Positions 1-6,744 of a stretch of DNA of 6,744 bases are shown here, in pieces (position 1 is the first letter of the stretch; each line of letters starts with the position of its first letter). The translations under genes and the position numbers were made by a program. This stretch comes from Phycisphaerales bacterium (GTDB lineage: Bacteria > Planctomycetota > Phycisphaerae > Phycisphaerales > SM1A02). A model generated the notes under the pieces. It saw only the letters and a list, made by a program, of their open reading frames with translations, was not told the origin of the DNA and searched no databases. The stretch lies in assembly GCA_007135295.1 (NCBI GenBank), contig SLJD01000410.1:1-6744 (forward strand). The letters run 5' to 3'.

Positions 1-1
1 G

Positions 2-103
2 CCGTCGGTGACATCGAGCCCGGCGTTCATGGTCGTGCTGGTCGTCATGATCGCCAGTCTGCTGATCAACGCGGTGCTGGCGCTGCTGCTCGCGACAGGG
101 TGA
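2..103 (+). CDS. C-terminal end of an integral membrane protein (5' end outside window)
   Basis: The frame beginning at base 2 is open from the window edge to a TGA at 101-103 and gives 33 residues. Nearly all are hydrophobic after a short PSVTSSPAF lead, with runs such as MVVLVVMIASLLINAVLALLL, so this is a membrane-spanning helix close to the C-terminus. Almost every codon ends in G or C, as in the confident genes of the window, and the alternative frame through the same bases gives a non-hydrophobic, arginine-rich string. A terminal helix of this shape occurs in many inner-membrane permeases. It faintly recalls the C-terminus of MlaE-type ABC permeases, but too little is present to name a family. 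The gene converges on the autotransporter gene, with 163 bases between the two stops. Confidence 0.55.
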   Translation, partial: PSVTSSPAFMVVLVVMIASLLINAVLALLLATG

Positions 104-139
104 GTTGACGTCCCCTTTTCCAGATGATCACCCTCGCGA

Positions 140-174
140 GCCGGGGCGTCCCGCCCCCGGCGCTTACCAATTTT
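140..174 (+). terminator. weak candidate terminator of the upstream membrane-protein gene
   Basis: A perfect 7-bp stem GCCGGGG (140-146) / CCCCGGC (155-161) encloses an 8-base loop. A TTTT run lies at 171-174, about ten bases after the stem instead of directly behind it, so the match to an intrinsic terminator is imperfect. It lies 37 bases after the stop of the plus-strand membrane gene. A second hairpin, GGCGTGC (205-211) / GCACGCC (214-220), sits between it and the autotransporter stop, without a T-run on either strand. Confidence 0.3.
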
Positions 175-266
175 CGTCCTCGTGCGCTGCGCATCGGCCA
201 TCCGGGCGTGCGGGCACGCCGGCTCGCTGCATGCGTGTCGCGAAACGCCGCTGCGAAACGTCAAGG

Positions 267-3200
267 TCAGAACCGGATGTCGAGGCCGCCGACGACGCCG
301 TGGCTGCTGCGGCCGGACTGGAAGCCGCCTTTATAGCGGACGAACAGCGTGAAGTGCGTGCCCTTCATGGCAGTGATGCCGGCCGTCGTGCGCAGGGTGT
401 CGCGGCCGACGCCTCGCGCGTGGGTCGTAAAGAGGGGGCTTCCGGCGGCGAACTGTGAGCTGACATCCACGTCCACGTCCGCGAACTCGCGTTCCCAGCC
501 GGCGAAGACTTCGGGGACGATCGTCGTTTCGTCGACGTCAAACGCATATGCCAGTGAAGTGCCCAGACGCGTCCGGAACGAGTCGTGGTTCATCGAGTCG
601 ACATCGAGGTCGGCCAGGCCCGCGCCGCTCTCACTGAACGAGTCGGTGCGAAGGTGCGTGTACTCCGTGGCGAACACGGGGGTGACAGTCGCGCGTTCAG
701 CGACGGTGAACTCATAGCCCACCCGGCCGAGCAGCGAGAAGTCCTGCGCGTTGTACCGGCTGCCGGCCGTGCCGAGCATGGTCTCGCGATCAACGTCGTT
801 GCGGTGGTAGCCGTAGGTCGCTGACGCATCGATGGCGAGGTCGCCGCCGCCCGGCATCCAGGAGAAATACGGGCCGACGCGGAAGGTGTTCGTGTCGGCT
901 TCGCCGAACCCGCCGCGGAAGTTAAGCCTGGTTCGGTGATAGCCGGCTGCGACGCCGAGGAGCGTCTCCTGCGCGAGGTGATGGTGCACGCCGCCCTGCA
1001 CGCCGAGCACGCGGGTGCGGTGTTCGAGGCGATCGCTGCCGGACTTGACGGTGTCCCAGAGGCCGGTGCCGCTGATGTAGCCGCCCCATGTGCCGGCGGA
1101 ATCGGCGAAAGGCGTCAGTTCATTCGATCGACGGTGGTTGTTTGCGCGGTGGTCACTGGATGCGTCGTTGAACATGCGCGGCAACCGCTGGCCGGCGGCG
1201 CTGGTGACGCGTTCGCTGATTCGCAGGCCGGCCATTTCCTGCAGAAACGCATTATGAAAGTGCGCTGACGTCTGCAGGTTCTCGATGACCATTGAGCCGT
1301 GCTGGAGCGGCAGAAGCGTGCGAAGGCCGGTGTTCGGGTCGTCGGGATCAAGCTGGGTGAGCACTTCATGCAGCCCGCCGTCATCGAGGGCGTGGGCGAC
1401 TCGGCTTTCATTGCCGGTCAGTCCGGCGAGGAAGTCAGCCAGCTCCGGCTCATTGAGCACCGCGGTGAGCAGCAGGTAGTTCGGGCTGTTTCCTTCAAGG
1501 ATGGTCGGTTCCCAATTGAGGAGGAACGCGCCCTGGTATTCGAGATCCGGCGGATCGGCGGGGTCCAGTCCGGACGATGCCTCGATGACGATGATCGAAT
1601 CATCGGGGGCGGGGCCGCCCGTGGTCTTGGAAACCTCGACAATGGTGCCGTCGGCAAGCGTCGTCTGCCCGTCGACCGTGATATAGCCCGCGGTGAGTGG
1701 ATCGCTGACGAGGCCGGGATCGAGGTCGGGGAAGACGGATTCAAGGTCGAGCGGATCGTTGTTGTATTCAAACTGAAGAACGCTGCCTTCGTGGGTCTCC
1801 AGGTCGCCGGTCATGGAGATCGAGGCGTTGGGAGAATCGGGGCGCAGTCGGCCGAAGATCTGCACGTGGCCGTCAATCACACCGTCCCCGTCGAGCAGGC
1901 TGCTGCCGTGGGCGGTCAGCACGCCGGCCCCGCCGTTGATGGCGACCTCGCCGCCGTTGGCGACGGTGAGTCTCGCGTTGTGGTCGCCGGCCGCGAGCGC
2001 GCCGGTGCTGCCGGTGTCGTAGCCGATGGCGATATCGCCTTGCGCATCAAGCAGCGACGAACTGCCGCTGACCGTCAGGCGGCCGGTTCCACCGTCGTGC
2101 GAGCCGACTTCCACGTCGCCGGCGGTGGTGAGGCTTCCGCCGCCGATGATGGTGGTCGACGCCTGCCCTTCGCGGCCGACGAGCAGTGAGCCGTCAATGG
2201 TCCACTGTGAATCACTGCCGGAGACGGTGACAGAGCCGGTGGAGCCGCTTTCGTCGCCGACGACGGTGTCGCCGCTTTCAACCTGCCCGCCGTTGAGAAT
2301 GTTCAGCGAGCCGATGTTCGCTGCTCCGACGGTGAGTTCGCCGCCGTCAAGGTCGAGCATTGATCCGCTGCCGGTGACGGTCGAGCTGGCGCTATTGGCG
2401 CCGGCGAAGCTGTCGATCAGCGCCCGGTCGGCTTCCAGCACGCCGCCGTCGACGATGGAGAATCCACTGTTGGCGATGAACAGCCCGCCGTCGTCGATCT
2501 GATCCTGAATCCCCTGGGGCAGGTCCTCGACGTCGCTTTCGGTGCCGGCGATGACGAGCGAGCCGGAGCCGTCGAGGGCGGCGCTGCCGTTGTCGGCGAT
2601 GTTCATGCCCTGCGTGTGCAGCAGGCCGCCGTCTTCAATGGAGATGCTTCCCGTCCCGCTGCCGCCGACGGTGATCGAGTCGTTGTTCGTCCATACGGCC
2701 CCGTCGCCGACGGTGGCGGTGCCGCTCGCGCCGCTGTTCGCCCCGAGGATTGCGGAGTCAGTGAGCAGCGTAGCGTCTTCGCCGAGGTTGATCGTTCCCT
2801 CGCCGCCGCTTGAAGCGCCGAGAAGGATTGATTCCGCAGTGGCCTCCCCGCCGTCGCCGGTGCTGCTGCTGCCGTCATGGCCGATGTTCAGTTCGCCGGA
2901 GCCGGCATTGCCGAGCGTGACAATGCCTTGGGCATCCCACGAGCCGGCGATGTCGATCTGTGAATTCGATCCGGCGGCTGCTCCGAAGATCGCTTGGCCG
3001 GTGCTGAGCGTGGCGTCGTCATGGATCGTCACCAGGCCGCCGCTGCTGCTGAACAGTTCGGCGGAAAGGTCGCCGTCGATGAGCGTGAGATCGCCGTCGA
3101 TAATGTTCACGGCGCTCGTCACGGTGTAGCTGTTTCCGGCGAGGTCGAATGTGAGTTCAATGCCTTCGTGGACGATTTCCTCGGTCGTGACGTCGTCAAG

Positions 3201-3416
3201 AAAGTCGACCGTGAAGACGTCGGACTGGGCGAAGACCTCGGAGAAAACCGCCAGGTCACCTTCGCCGGGAACCGAGCCGTCCCACATGCTGCTGTCCTGA
3301 AACTGCCCGTCGGCCCCGGTCCAGAACACGAGGTCAGCGGTGGCGGTCCATGATGCGGTGAGCGTGAGGATCGAGCAGGCGGCGAGCGCGAAGGCAGAAA
3401 ATGGTGAACGATTCAT
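267..3416 (-). CDS. autotransporter (type Va secretion) with T5SS/PEP-CTERM-type repeat passenger
   Basis: This 1049-residue protein should cross the inner membrane by Sec and insert its C-terminal barrel into the outer membrane to expose or release its passenger. Residues 1-27 look like a signal peptide (Arg3, hydrophobic core, cut after ATA before D28). A tryptophan-glycine motif follows at about 31-58 (FWTG...MW.G.VPGEGD...F), as often seen at the start of large repeat passengers. Residues 105-520 are Gly/Ser/Asp-rich short beta repeats. The copies near 369-414 and 420-465 fit the T5SS/PEP-CTERM-associated pattern (G.L...GG.......VG...GSTG..TVSGS.S.). Residues 655-745 form the usual helical linker (LTGNESRVAHALDD...LLPL). 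About 775-1049 form the barrel, starting GTWGGYISGTG and ending DIRF, whose terminal Phe is the BAM signal. The only cysteine is C14, in the signal peptide. I see no enzymatic motif in the passenger, so its ligand or function is unknown. The start has no clear Shine-Dalgarno sequence but is the only one that gives a complete signal peptide. Confidence 0.93.
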   Translation of the reverse strand: MNRSPFSAFALAACSILTLTASWTATADLVFWTGADGQFQDSSMWDGSVPGEGDLAVFSEVFAQSDVFTVDFLDDVTTEEIVHEGIELTFDLAGNSYTVTSAVNIIDGDLTLIDGDLSAELFSSSGGLVTIHDDATLSTGQAIFGAAAGSNSQIDIAGSWDAQGIVTLGNAGSGELNIGHDGSSSTGDGGEATAESILLGASSGGEGTINLGEDATLLTDSAILGANSGASGTATVGDGAVWTNNDSITVGGSGTGSISIEDGGLLHTQGMNIADNGSAALDGSGSLVIAGTESDVEDLPQGIQDQIDDGGLFIANSGFSIVDGGVLEADRALIDSFAGANSASSTVTGSGSMLDLDGGELTVGAANIGSLNILNGGQVESGDTVVGDESGSTGSVTVSGSDSQWTIDGSLLVGREGQASTTIIGGGSLTTAGDVEVGSHDGGTGRLTVSGSSSLLDAQGDIAIGYDTGSTGALAAGDHNARLTVANGGEVAINGGAGVLTAHGSSLLDGDGVIDGHVQIFGRLRPDSPNASISMTGDLETHEGSVLQFEYNNDPLDLESVFPDLDPGLVSDPLTAGYITVDGQTTLADGTIVEVSKTTGGPAPDDSIIVIEASSGLDPADPPDLEYQGAFLLNWEPTILEGNSPNYLLLTAVLNEPELADFLAGLTGNESRVAHALDDGGLHEVLTQLDPDDPNTGLRTLLPLQHGSMVIENLQTSAHFHNAFLQEMAGLRISERVTSAAGQRLPRMFNDASSDHRANNHRRSNELTPFADSAGTWGGYISGTGLWDTVKSGSDRLEHRTRVLGVQGGVHHHLAQETLLGVAAGYHRTRLNFRGGFGEADTNTFRVGPYFSWMPGGGDLAIDASATYGYHRNDVDRETMLGTAGSRYNAQDFSLLGRVGYEFTVAERATVTPVFATEYTHLRTDSFSESGAGLADLDVDSMNHDSFRTRLGTSLAYAFDVDETTIVPEVFAGWEREFADVDVDVSSQFAAGSPLFTTHARGVGRDTLRTTAGITAMKGTHFTLFVRYKGGFQSGRSSHGVVGGLDIRF

Positions 3417-3482
3417 GGTTCGTGTCGGCTACTGATGAGGTGCAGGCGTGGACGGTCGTCCGGGGACGAAACGGTGGCCGCT

Positions 3483-3511
3483 ACAGTATCCGAACCGACA
3501 AAACCCGGCAA
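3483..3511 (-). promoter_or_regulatory. possible sigma70-type promoter of the autotransporter gene
   Basis: On the minus strand TTGCCG (3511-3506, four of six -35 consensus bases) is followed after 17 bases by TACTGT (3488-3483, three of six -10 bases). Transcription would start near 3476, leaving a leader of about 60 bases before the ATG at 3416. The match is weak. It is listed because the spacing is ideal and because it abuts the inverted repeat at 3511-3566, which would then be an upstream element. Confidence 0.22.
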
Positions 3512-3566
3512 ATAACAACGGCGGCCGATGCATTTTCCGATAAGCCGCCGCGATCTCATTGTTATT
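3511..3566. repeat. two-tier inverted repeat upstream of the autotransporter
   Basis: The outer arms AATAACAA (3511-3518) and TTGTTATT (3559-3566) are perfect reverse complements. The inner arms CGGCGGC (3519-3525) and GCCGCCG (3544-3550) are also perfect. On the left the two arms touch. On the right they are separated by eight unpaired bases (3551-3558). The central loop is 18 bases. Read leftward, the GC stem is followed by TTGTTATTTG, so it could also act as an imperfect terminator. Otherwise it may be a protein-binding site upstream of the autotransporter promoter. Confidence 0.5.
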
Positions 3567-3619
3567 CTGTCCGCAAATGTGATATGTCCGCGTTCAGGTG
3601 CGGTGCTTGTCGTGTGGGG

Positions 3620-3754
3620 TCAAAAAAATACAGACGGCCCGTCGCCGGGCCGCCTGCACTTGCCGGGTTCGAATAGTCCCGGCACTCTCTCCTCGTCCTC
3701 CTCGAGACACATGTCACGCCATGATTCGAGGCGGTCGCCCGTCCCGGCGGGCAT
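3620..3754 (-). CDS. possible small protein, unrecognised (up to 44 aa), ending in a terminator
   Basis: A minus-strand frame is open from 3763 down to a TGA at 3622-3620. ATG codons lie at 3754 (44 residues) and 3712 (30 residues), and a GTG at 3685 gives 21 residues. Only the GTG has a convincing purine-rich ribosome site in front of it: GAGGAGGACGAGGAG at 3703-3689, which in the longer versions encodes the acidic EEDEE cluster. The C-terminus (GDGPSVFF) is encoded by the terminator hairpin and its T-tract, so the stop lies inside the terminator. The N-terminal 22 codons mostly end in G or C. I recognise no family. The strong terminator argues for a transcript here, but the transcript may be non-coding and the open frame accidental. 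Confidence 0.22.
   Translation of the reverse strand: MPAGTGDRLESWRDMCLEEDEERVPGLFEPGKCRRPGDGPSVFF
3622..3656 (-). terminator. strong intrinsic terminator reading leftward
   Basis: On the minus strand CAGGCGGCCCG (3656-3646), loop GCGA (3645-3642) and CGGGCCGTCTG (3641-3631) form an 11-bp stem with one mismatch. After TA comes a run of seven T residues (3628-3622). The loop is a GNRA tetraloop only when read on the minus strand, and the T-run exists only in that direction, so the polarity is clear. It lies upstream of the autotransporter start, so it ends a different transcript that comes from the right, from between here and coaD, and protects the autotransporter promoter from read-through. 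Confidence 0.72.
3661..3684 (-). repeat. perfect 7-bp hairpin next to the terminator
   Basis: TGCCGGG (3661-3667) and CCCGGCA (3678-3684) are perfect reverse complements around a ten-base loop that contains TTCGAA. The hairpin sits four bases upstream of the leftward terminator, so a leftward transcript would end in two consecutive stem-loops, a layout common in small RNAs and short mRNAs. There is no T-run behind it on the plus strand. Confidence 0.5.
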
Positions 3755-3837
3755 CACAACACATCAGCACTATCGGGCCATCGCAAAGAACTTCGAGCAC
3801 AACACGGGAAAAGGAACCGGACACGTCGAACGGTAAA

Positions 3838-3871
3838 GGCCCCGACCGGGGAGGCGGTCCGATGCGGGGCC
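3838..3871. repeat. two-tier inverted repeat upstream of coaD
   Basis: The outer arms GGCCCC (3838-3843) and GGGGCC (3866-3871) and the inner arms GACCG (3844-3848) and CGGTC (3855-3859) are perfect. The right side has a six-base bulge CGATGC between the tiers, and the loop is GGGAGG. Read leftward the stem is followed by TTTACC, a poor T-run, so it might be a weak leftward terminator. It could equally be a structured element. Confidence 0.4.
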
Positions 3872-4025
3872 GATCCAGGGCCTGTGTGCCCCTCACTGTG
3901 TCCACGATCCAATACATCCAAAGCGGGGGCAAGAACATGATCCCGGTCGATCCGGCGCGGGGTCCGGCTGGGGGGGTCAGGCAAGATGCTCGAACGCGGC
4001 AGCCCGCGGATCGGCAGCGTTGCCG

Positions 4026-4031
4026 TACAAT
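4026..4031 (+). promoter_or_regulatory. candidate -10 element of coaD
   Basis: TACAAT matches the sigma70 -10 consensus at five of six bases and is followed by six bases and then the coaD ATG at 4038, so transcription would start at or next to the start codon. No good -35 hexamer lies 16-18 bases upstream (the DNA there is CCCGCG-like) and there is no extended -10 TG. No Shine-Dalgarno sequence precedes the ATG, which is consistent with a leaderless mRNA. Confidence 0.35.
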
Positions 4032-4037
4032 TTCCGC

Positions 4038-4610
4038 ATGCCTGAAGCGTCTTCCACGGAGCATGTCGCCATCTATGCCGGCTCGTTCGACCCGATCACG
4101 CTCGGGCACCTTGACGTGCTGCGTCGGGCCCGGCGGATGTTCGACCGGATCATCCTCGCGATCGGCCACAACCCGGAGAAGCCGGCCCTGTTCACGTATG
4201 ACGAGCGGCTGGACCTCGCCCGCCATCTGGTCGATGAGTTGCTGGCCGAGGAGCCGGCCGGGGCACCGGTCAGCGTTGAGCATTATTCGGGCCTGACAGT
4301 TGACTTCGCCCGCCAGGCCGGGGCGTCGGTCATCGTCCGGGGGATCCGCAACATCACCGACTTTGCCGCCGAGACTCAACTCGCCATCACGAACCGCCAG
4401 GTCGCGGATATCGAGACGGCGTTCATTGTGACCGGCGAGTCGTTCGCGTTTACGAGTTCGAGTCTGATCAAACAGGTCGCGGCGCTCGGAGGGTCGCTCG
4501 AGCGGCTGCGGACGATCGTCCCCGCTCCGGTCATCGAAGCGATGCAGCGCAAGAAGGCTGACCCGTCCAACCCGCTCAGCCGTCTCGCCCGCGATCAACT
4601 TGTCGAATGA
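4038..4610 (+). CDS. coaD: phosphopantetheine adenylyltransferase (PPAT)
   Basis: CoaD catalyses the fourth of the five coenzyme A steps in the cytoplasm: 4'-phosphopantetheine plus ATP gives dephospho-CoA and pyrophosphate. The 190-residue product has the nucleotidyltransferase hallmark GSFDPITLGH at 15-24, with the catalytic TxGH at T21-H24. It also has RGIRN at 101-105 (R101 and R104 bind phosphates) and FTSSSLIK at 138-145, the family's ISSTxVK-type signature. The usual length is about 160, and the extra residues are a short N-terminal lead and a roughly 20-residue polar C-terminal tail. A TTG at 4020 in the same frame would add six residues, but ATG 4038 is preferred because it leaves the usual short lead before the first beta strand and because the -10-like hexamer lies inside that extension. 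No Shine-Dalgarno sequence is seen. The gene points away from the autotransporter and towards clpB on the same strand. Confidence 0.96.
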   Translation: MPEASSTEHVAIYAGSFDPITLGHLDVLRRARRMFDRIILAIGHNPEKPALFTYDERLDLARHLVDELLAEEPAGAPVSVEHYSGLTVDFARQAGASVIVRGIRNITDFAAETQLAITNRQVADIETAFIVTGESFAFTSSSLIKQVAALGGSLERLRTIVPAPVIEAMQRKKADPSNPLSRLARDQLVE

Positions 4611-4665
4611 ATGCCTGACGGCGGCGATGCCGGCCCGGGGTGAACTCGCGTGACCTTCCCGCTCC

Positions 4666-4693
4666 CCCGGTTGGCCCGGGTCCCGGAACCGGG
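4666..4693 (+). terminator. weak candidate terminator of coaD
   Basis: CCCGGTT (4666-4672) and AACCGGG (4687-4693) form a perfect 7-bp stem with a 14-base GC-rich loop, 55 bases after the coaD stop. Only TTCT follows, so the T-run needed for efficient intrinsic termination is missing. Alternative pairings within the loop are possible. Confidence 0.27.
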
Positions 4694-4700
4694 TTCTCGA

Positions 4701-4749
4701 CCAGCCAATATGTGCATGAATCCACTTTCCGCGAGGGAAAGGTGGCTGG
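4701..4749. repeat. composite stem-loop between coaD and clpB
   Basis: The outer arms CCAGCCA (4701-4707) and TGGCTGG (4743-4749) are perfect reverse complements. They enclose an inner perfect stem CTTTCC (4725-4730) / GGAAAG (4736-4741) with loop GCGAG. The interior loop is very asymmetric: 17 bases on the left and one on the right. CCA at 4722-4724 could pair with the same TGG (4743-4745), so two exclusive folds exist. No T-run follows on either strand. Confidence 0.4.
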
Positions 4750-4955
4750 CATCGGGCGGGAGGGGGTTCAGCAGCCGGTCGTGGCACGAGCGGGGCGGGG
4801 TTCTGCCAGTCTGACAGGCCTTTCGCCCGCCCGCCCCCGTATTTCGCCCCGTTCGGGCGGCGCGATGATTGCTTTGAAGTTGGCACGACGAAGAATCGTT
4901 ATGCGAAGCGGGTACGCCCGTCTCATACGAAAGCACCACACCATCGCCCAATGGC

Positions 4956-4960
4956 GGGAG
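4956..4960 (+). promoter_or_regulatory. ribosome binding site of clpB
   Basis: GGGAG ends seven bases before ATG 4968. A second in-frame ATG at 4974 would be 13 bases away, too far, so this site selects the MRMERLT start. That start also matches the N-terminus of known ClpB proteins (MRLDRLT in Escherichia coli). Confidence 0.6.
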
Positions 4961-4967
4961 ACTTCTC

Positions 4968-6744
<1,777 letters not shown>

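Larger units (their letters stand above)
3417..4037. other. divergent intergenic region, autotransporter / coaD (621 bases)
   Basis: This long gap separates two divergent genes and holds no gene I can recognise. From left to right it contains a possible autotransporter promoter, a two-tier inverted repeat with AT-rich outer arms, a strong leftward intrinsic terminator, a second hairpin, a small leftward open frame, another two-tier inverted repeat and a -10-like hexamer before coaD. Longer open frames on both strands either run antisense to coaD or overlap it out of frame, and they look like GC-rich shadows. The stretch 3485-3600 is visibly richer in A and T than the coding DNA around it, as expected of regulatory DNA. 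Confidence 0.7.
4611..4967. other. intergenic region coaD - clpB (357 bases)
   Basis: I see no gene in this gap. It contains a weak hairpin after coaD, a composite stem-loop, an imperfect palindrome GCCAGTC-T-GACAGGC (4805-4819), pyrimidine- and GC-rich DNA around 4815-4860, and the word TGGCACGA twice (4782-4789 and 4881-4888). A poor sigma70-like pair, TTGAAG (4874-4879) and CGTTAT (4897-4902) with a 17-base spacer, could start a clpB transcript with a leader of about 60 bases. No CIRCE-type inverted repeat of the HrcA regulon is present. Confidence 0.6.

Noticed and set aside
240..260. Direct repeat GCGAAACG (240-247 and 253-260) just after the autotransporter stop
   Set aside because: Two 8-base copies only, with no further copies or structure. 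Likely chance.
1299..2189. 296-residue plus-strand frame inside the autotransporter gene
   Set aside because: It is antisense to the repeat region. The composition mirrors the complementary repeats (VAADGD-type strings), and no start context or family is visible.
267..3416. DNA-level tandem repeats in the autotransporter passenger
   Set aside because: The repeats are at protein level only. The copies have diverged and I see no long identical DNA units, so recent slippage or phase variation is not supported.
3660..3690. tRNA-like T-arm (GGTTCGAAT)
   Set aside because: The base needed to close the T-loop (C61) is A, the loop would be ten bases, and the upstream 50 bases form the terminator hairpin instead of D and anticodon arms.
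3598..4296. 232-residue plus-strand frame overlapping coaD
   Set aside because: It reads through the first half of coaD in another frame and becomes an Arg/Ser-rich string there, so it is not a gene.
3714..4886. 390-residue open frame on the minus strand across coaD
   Set aside because: It covers coaD on the opposite strand plus both flanking gaps. The protein is Arg/Pro/Gly-rich with no recognisable domain, so it is a GC shadow.
4881..4896. Sigma54 promoter at the second TGGCACG
   Set aside because: The -24 element is perfect but the invariant GC of the -12 element is absent (AGAAT is found).
4611..4967. CIRCE or HspR-type heat-shock operator before clpB
   Set aside because: I looked for TTAGCACTC-N9-GAGTGCTAA and CTTGAGT-N7-ACTCAAG and found neither.

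Overview
The window reads as high-GC chromosomal DNA of a Gram-negative bacterium. A classical (type Va) autotransporter shows that there is an outer membrane. Its passenger carries GS-rich repeats of the T5SS/PEP-CTERM-associated kind. Most starts lack a clear Shine-Dalgarno sequence. These traits together fit a planctomycete, perhaps a Phycisphaerae-like lineage, but that placement is an inference from style and no marker gene proves it.

Layout, left to right. (1) Positions 2-103, plus strand: the last 33 codons of a membrane protein that begins outside the window. (2) A 163-base convergent gap with GC-rich hairpins. (3) Positions 267-3416, minus strand: a complete 1049-residue autotransporter with a signal peptide, a beta-helical repeat passenger, an alpha-helical linker and a 12-strand-type barrel ending in Phe. 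(4) Positions 3417-4037: a 621-base divergent intergenic region. It is the least explained part of the window. It holds a two-tier inverted repeat, a strong minus-strand intrinsic terminator with a GNRA tetraloop, a second hairpin beside it, another two-tier inverted repeat, and a short open frame that ends inside the terminator T-tract. Something short is probably transcribed leftward here. (5) Positions 4038-4610, plus strand: coaD, phosphopantetheine adenylyltransferase, with a -10-like hexamer placed so that the mRNA could be leaderless. (6) A 357-base gap with several hairpins and a repeated TGGCACGA word. (7) Position 4968 to the window end, plus strand: clpB, the disaggregase ATPase, cut by the window edge at residue 592, just before the second nucleotide-binding domain.

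The genes do not form one pathway. coaD and clpB are core housekeeping genes (coenzyme A synthesis and protein disaggregation). They share a strand, but the 357-base gap suggests separate promoters. The autotransporter is a surface or secreted protein on its own unit. I see no mobile element, CRISPR array, tRNA, rRNA or defence system. The most promising unexplained signal is the minus-strand transcript implied by the terminator at 3622-3656.
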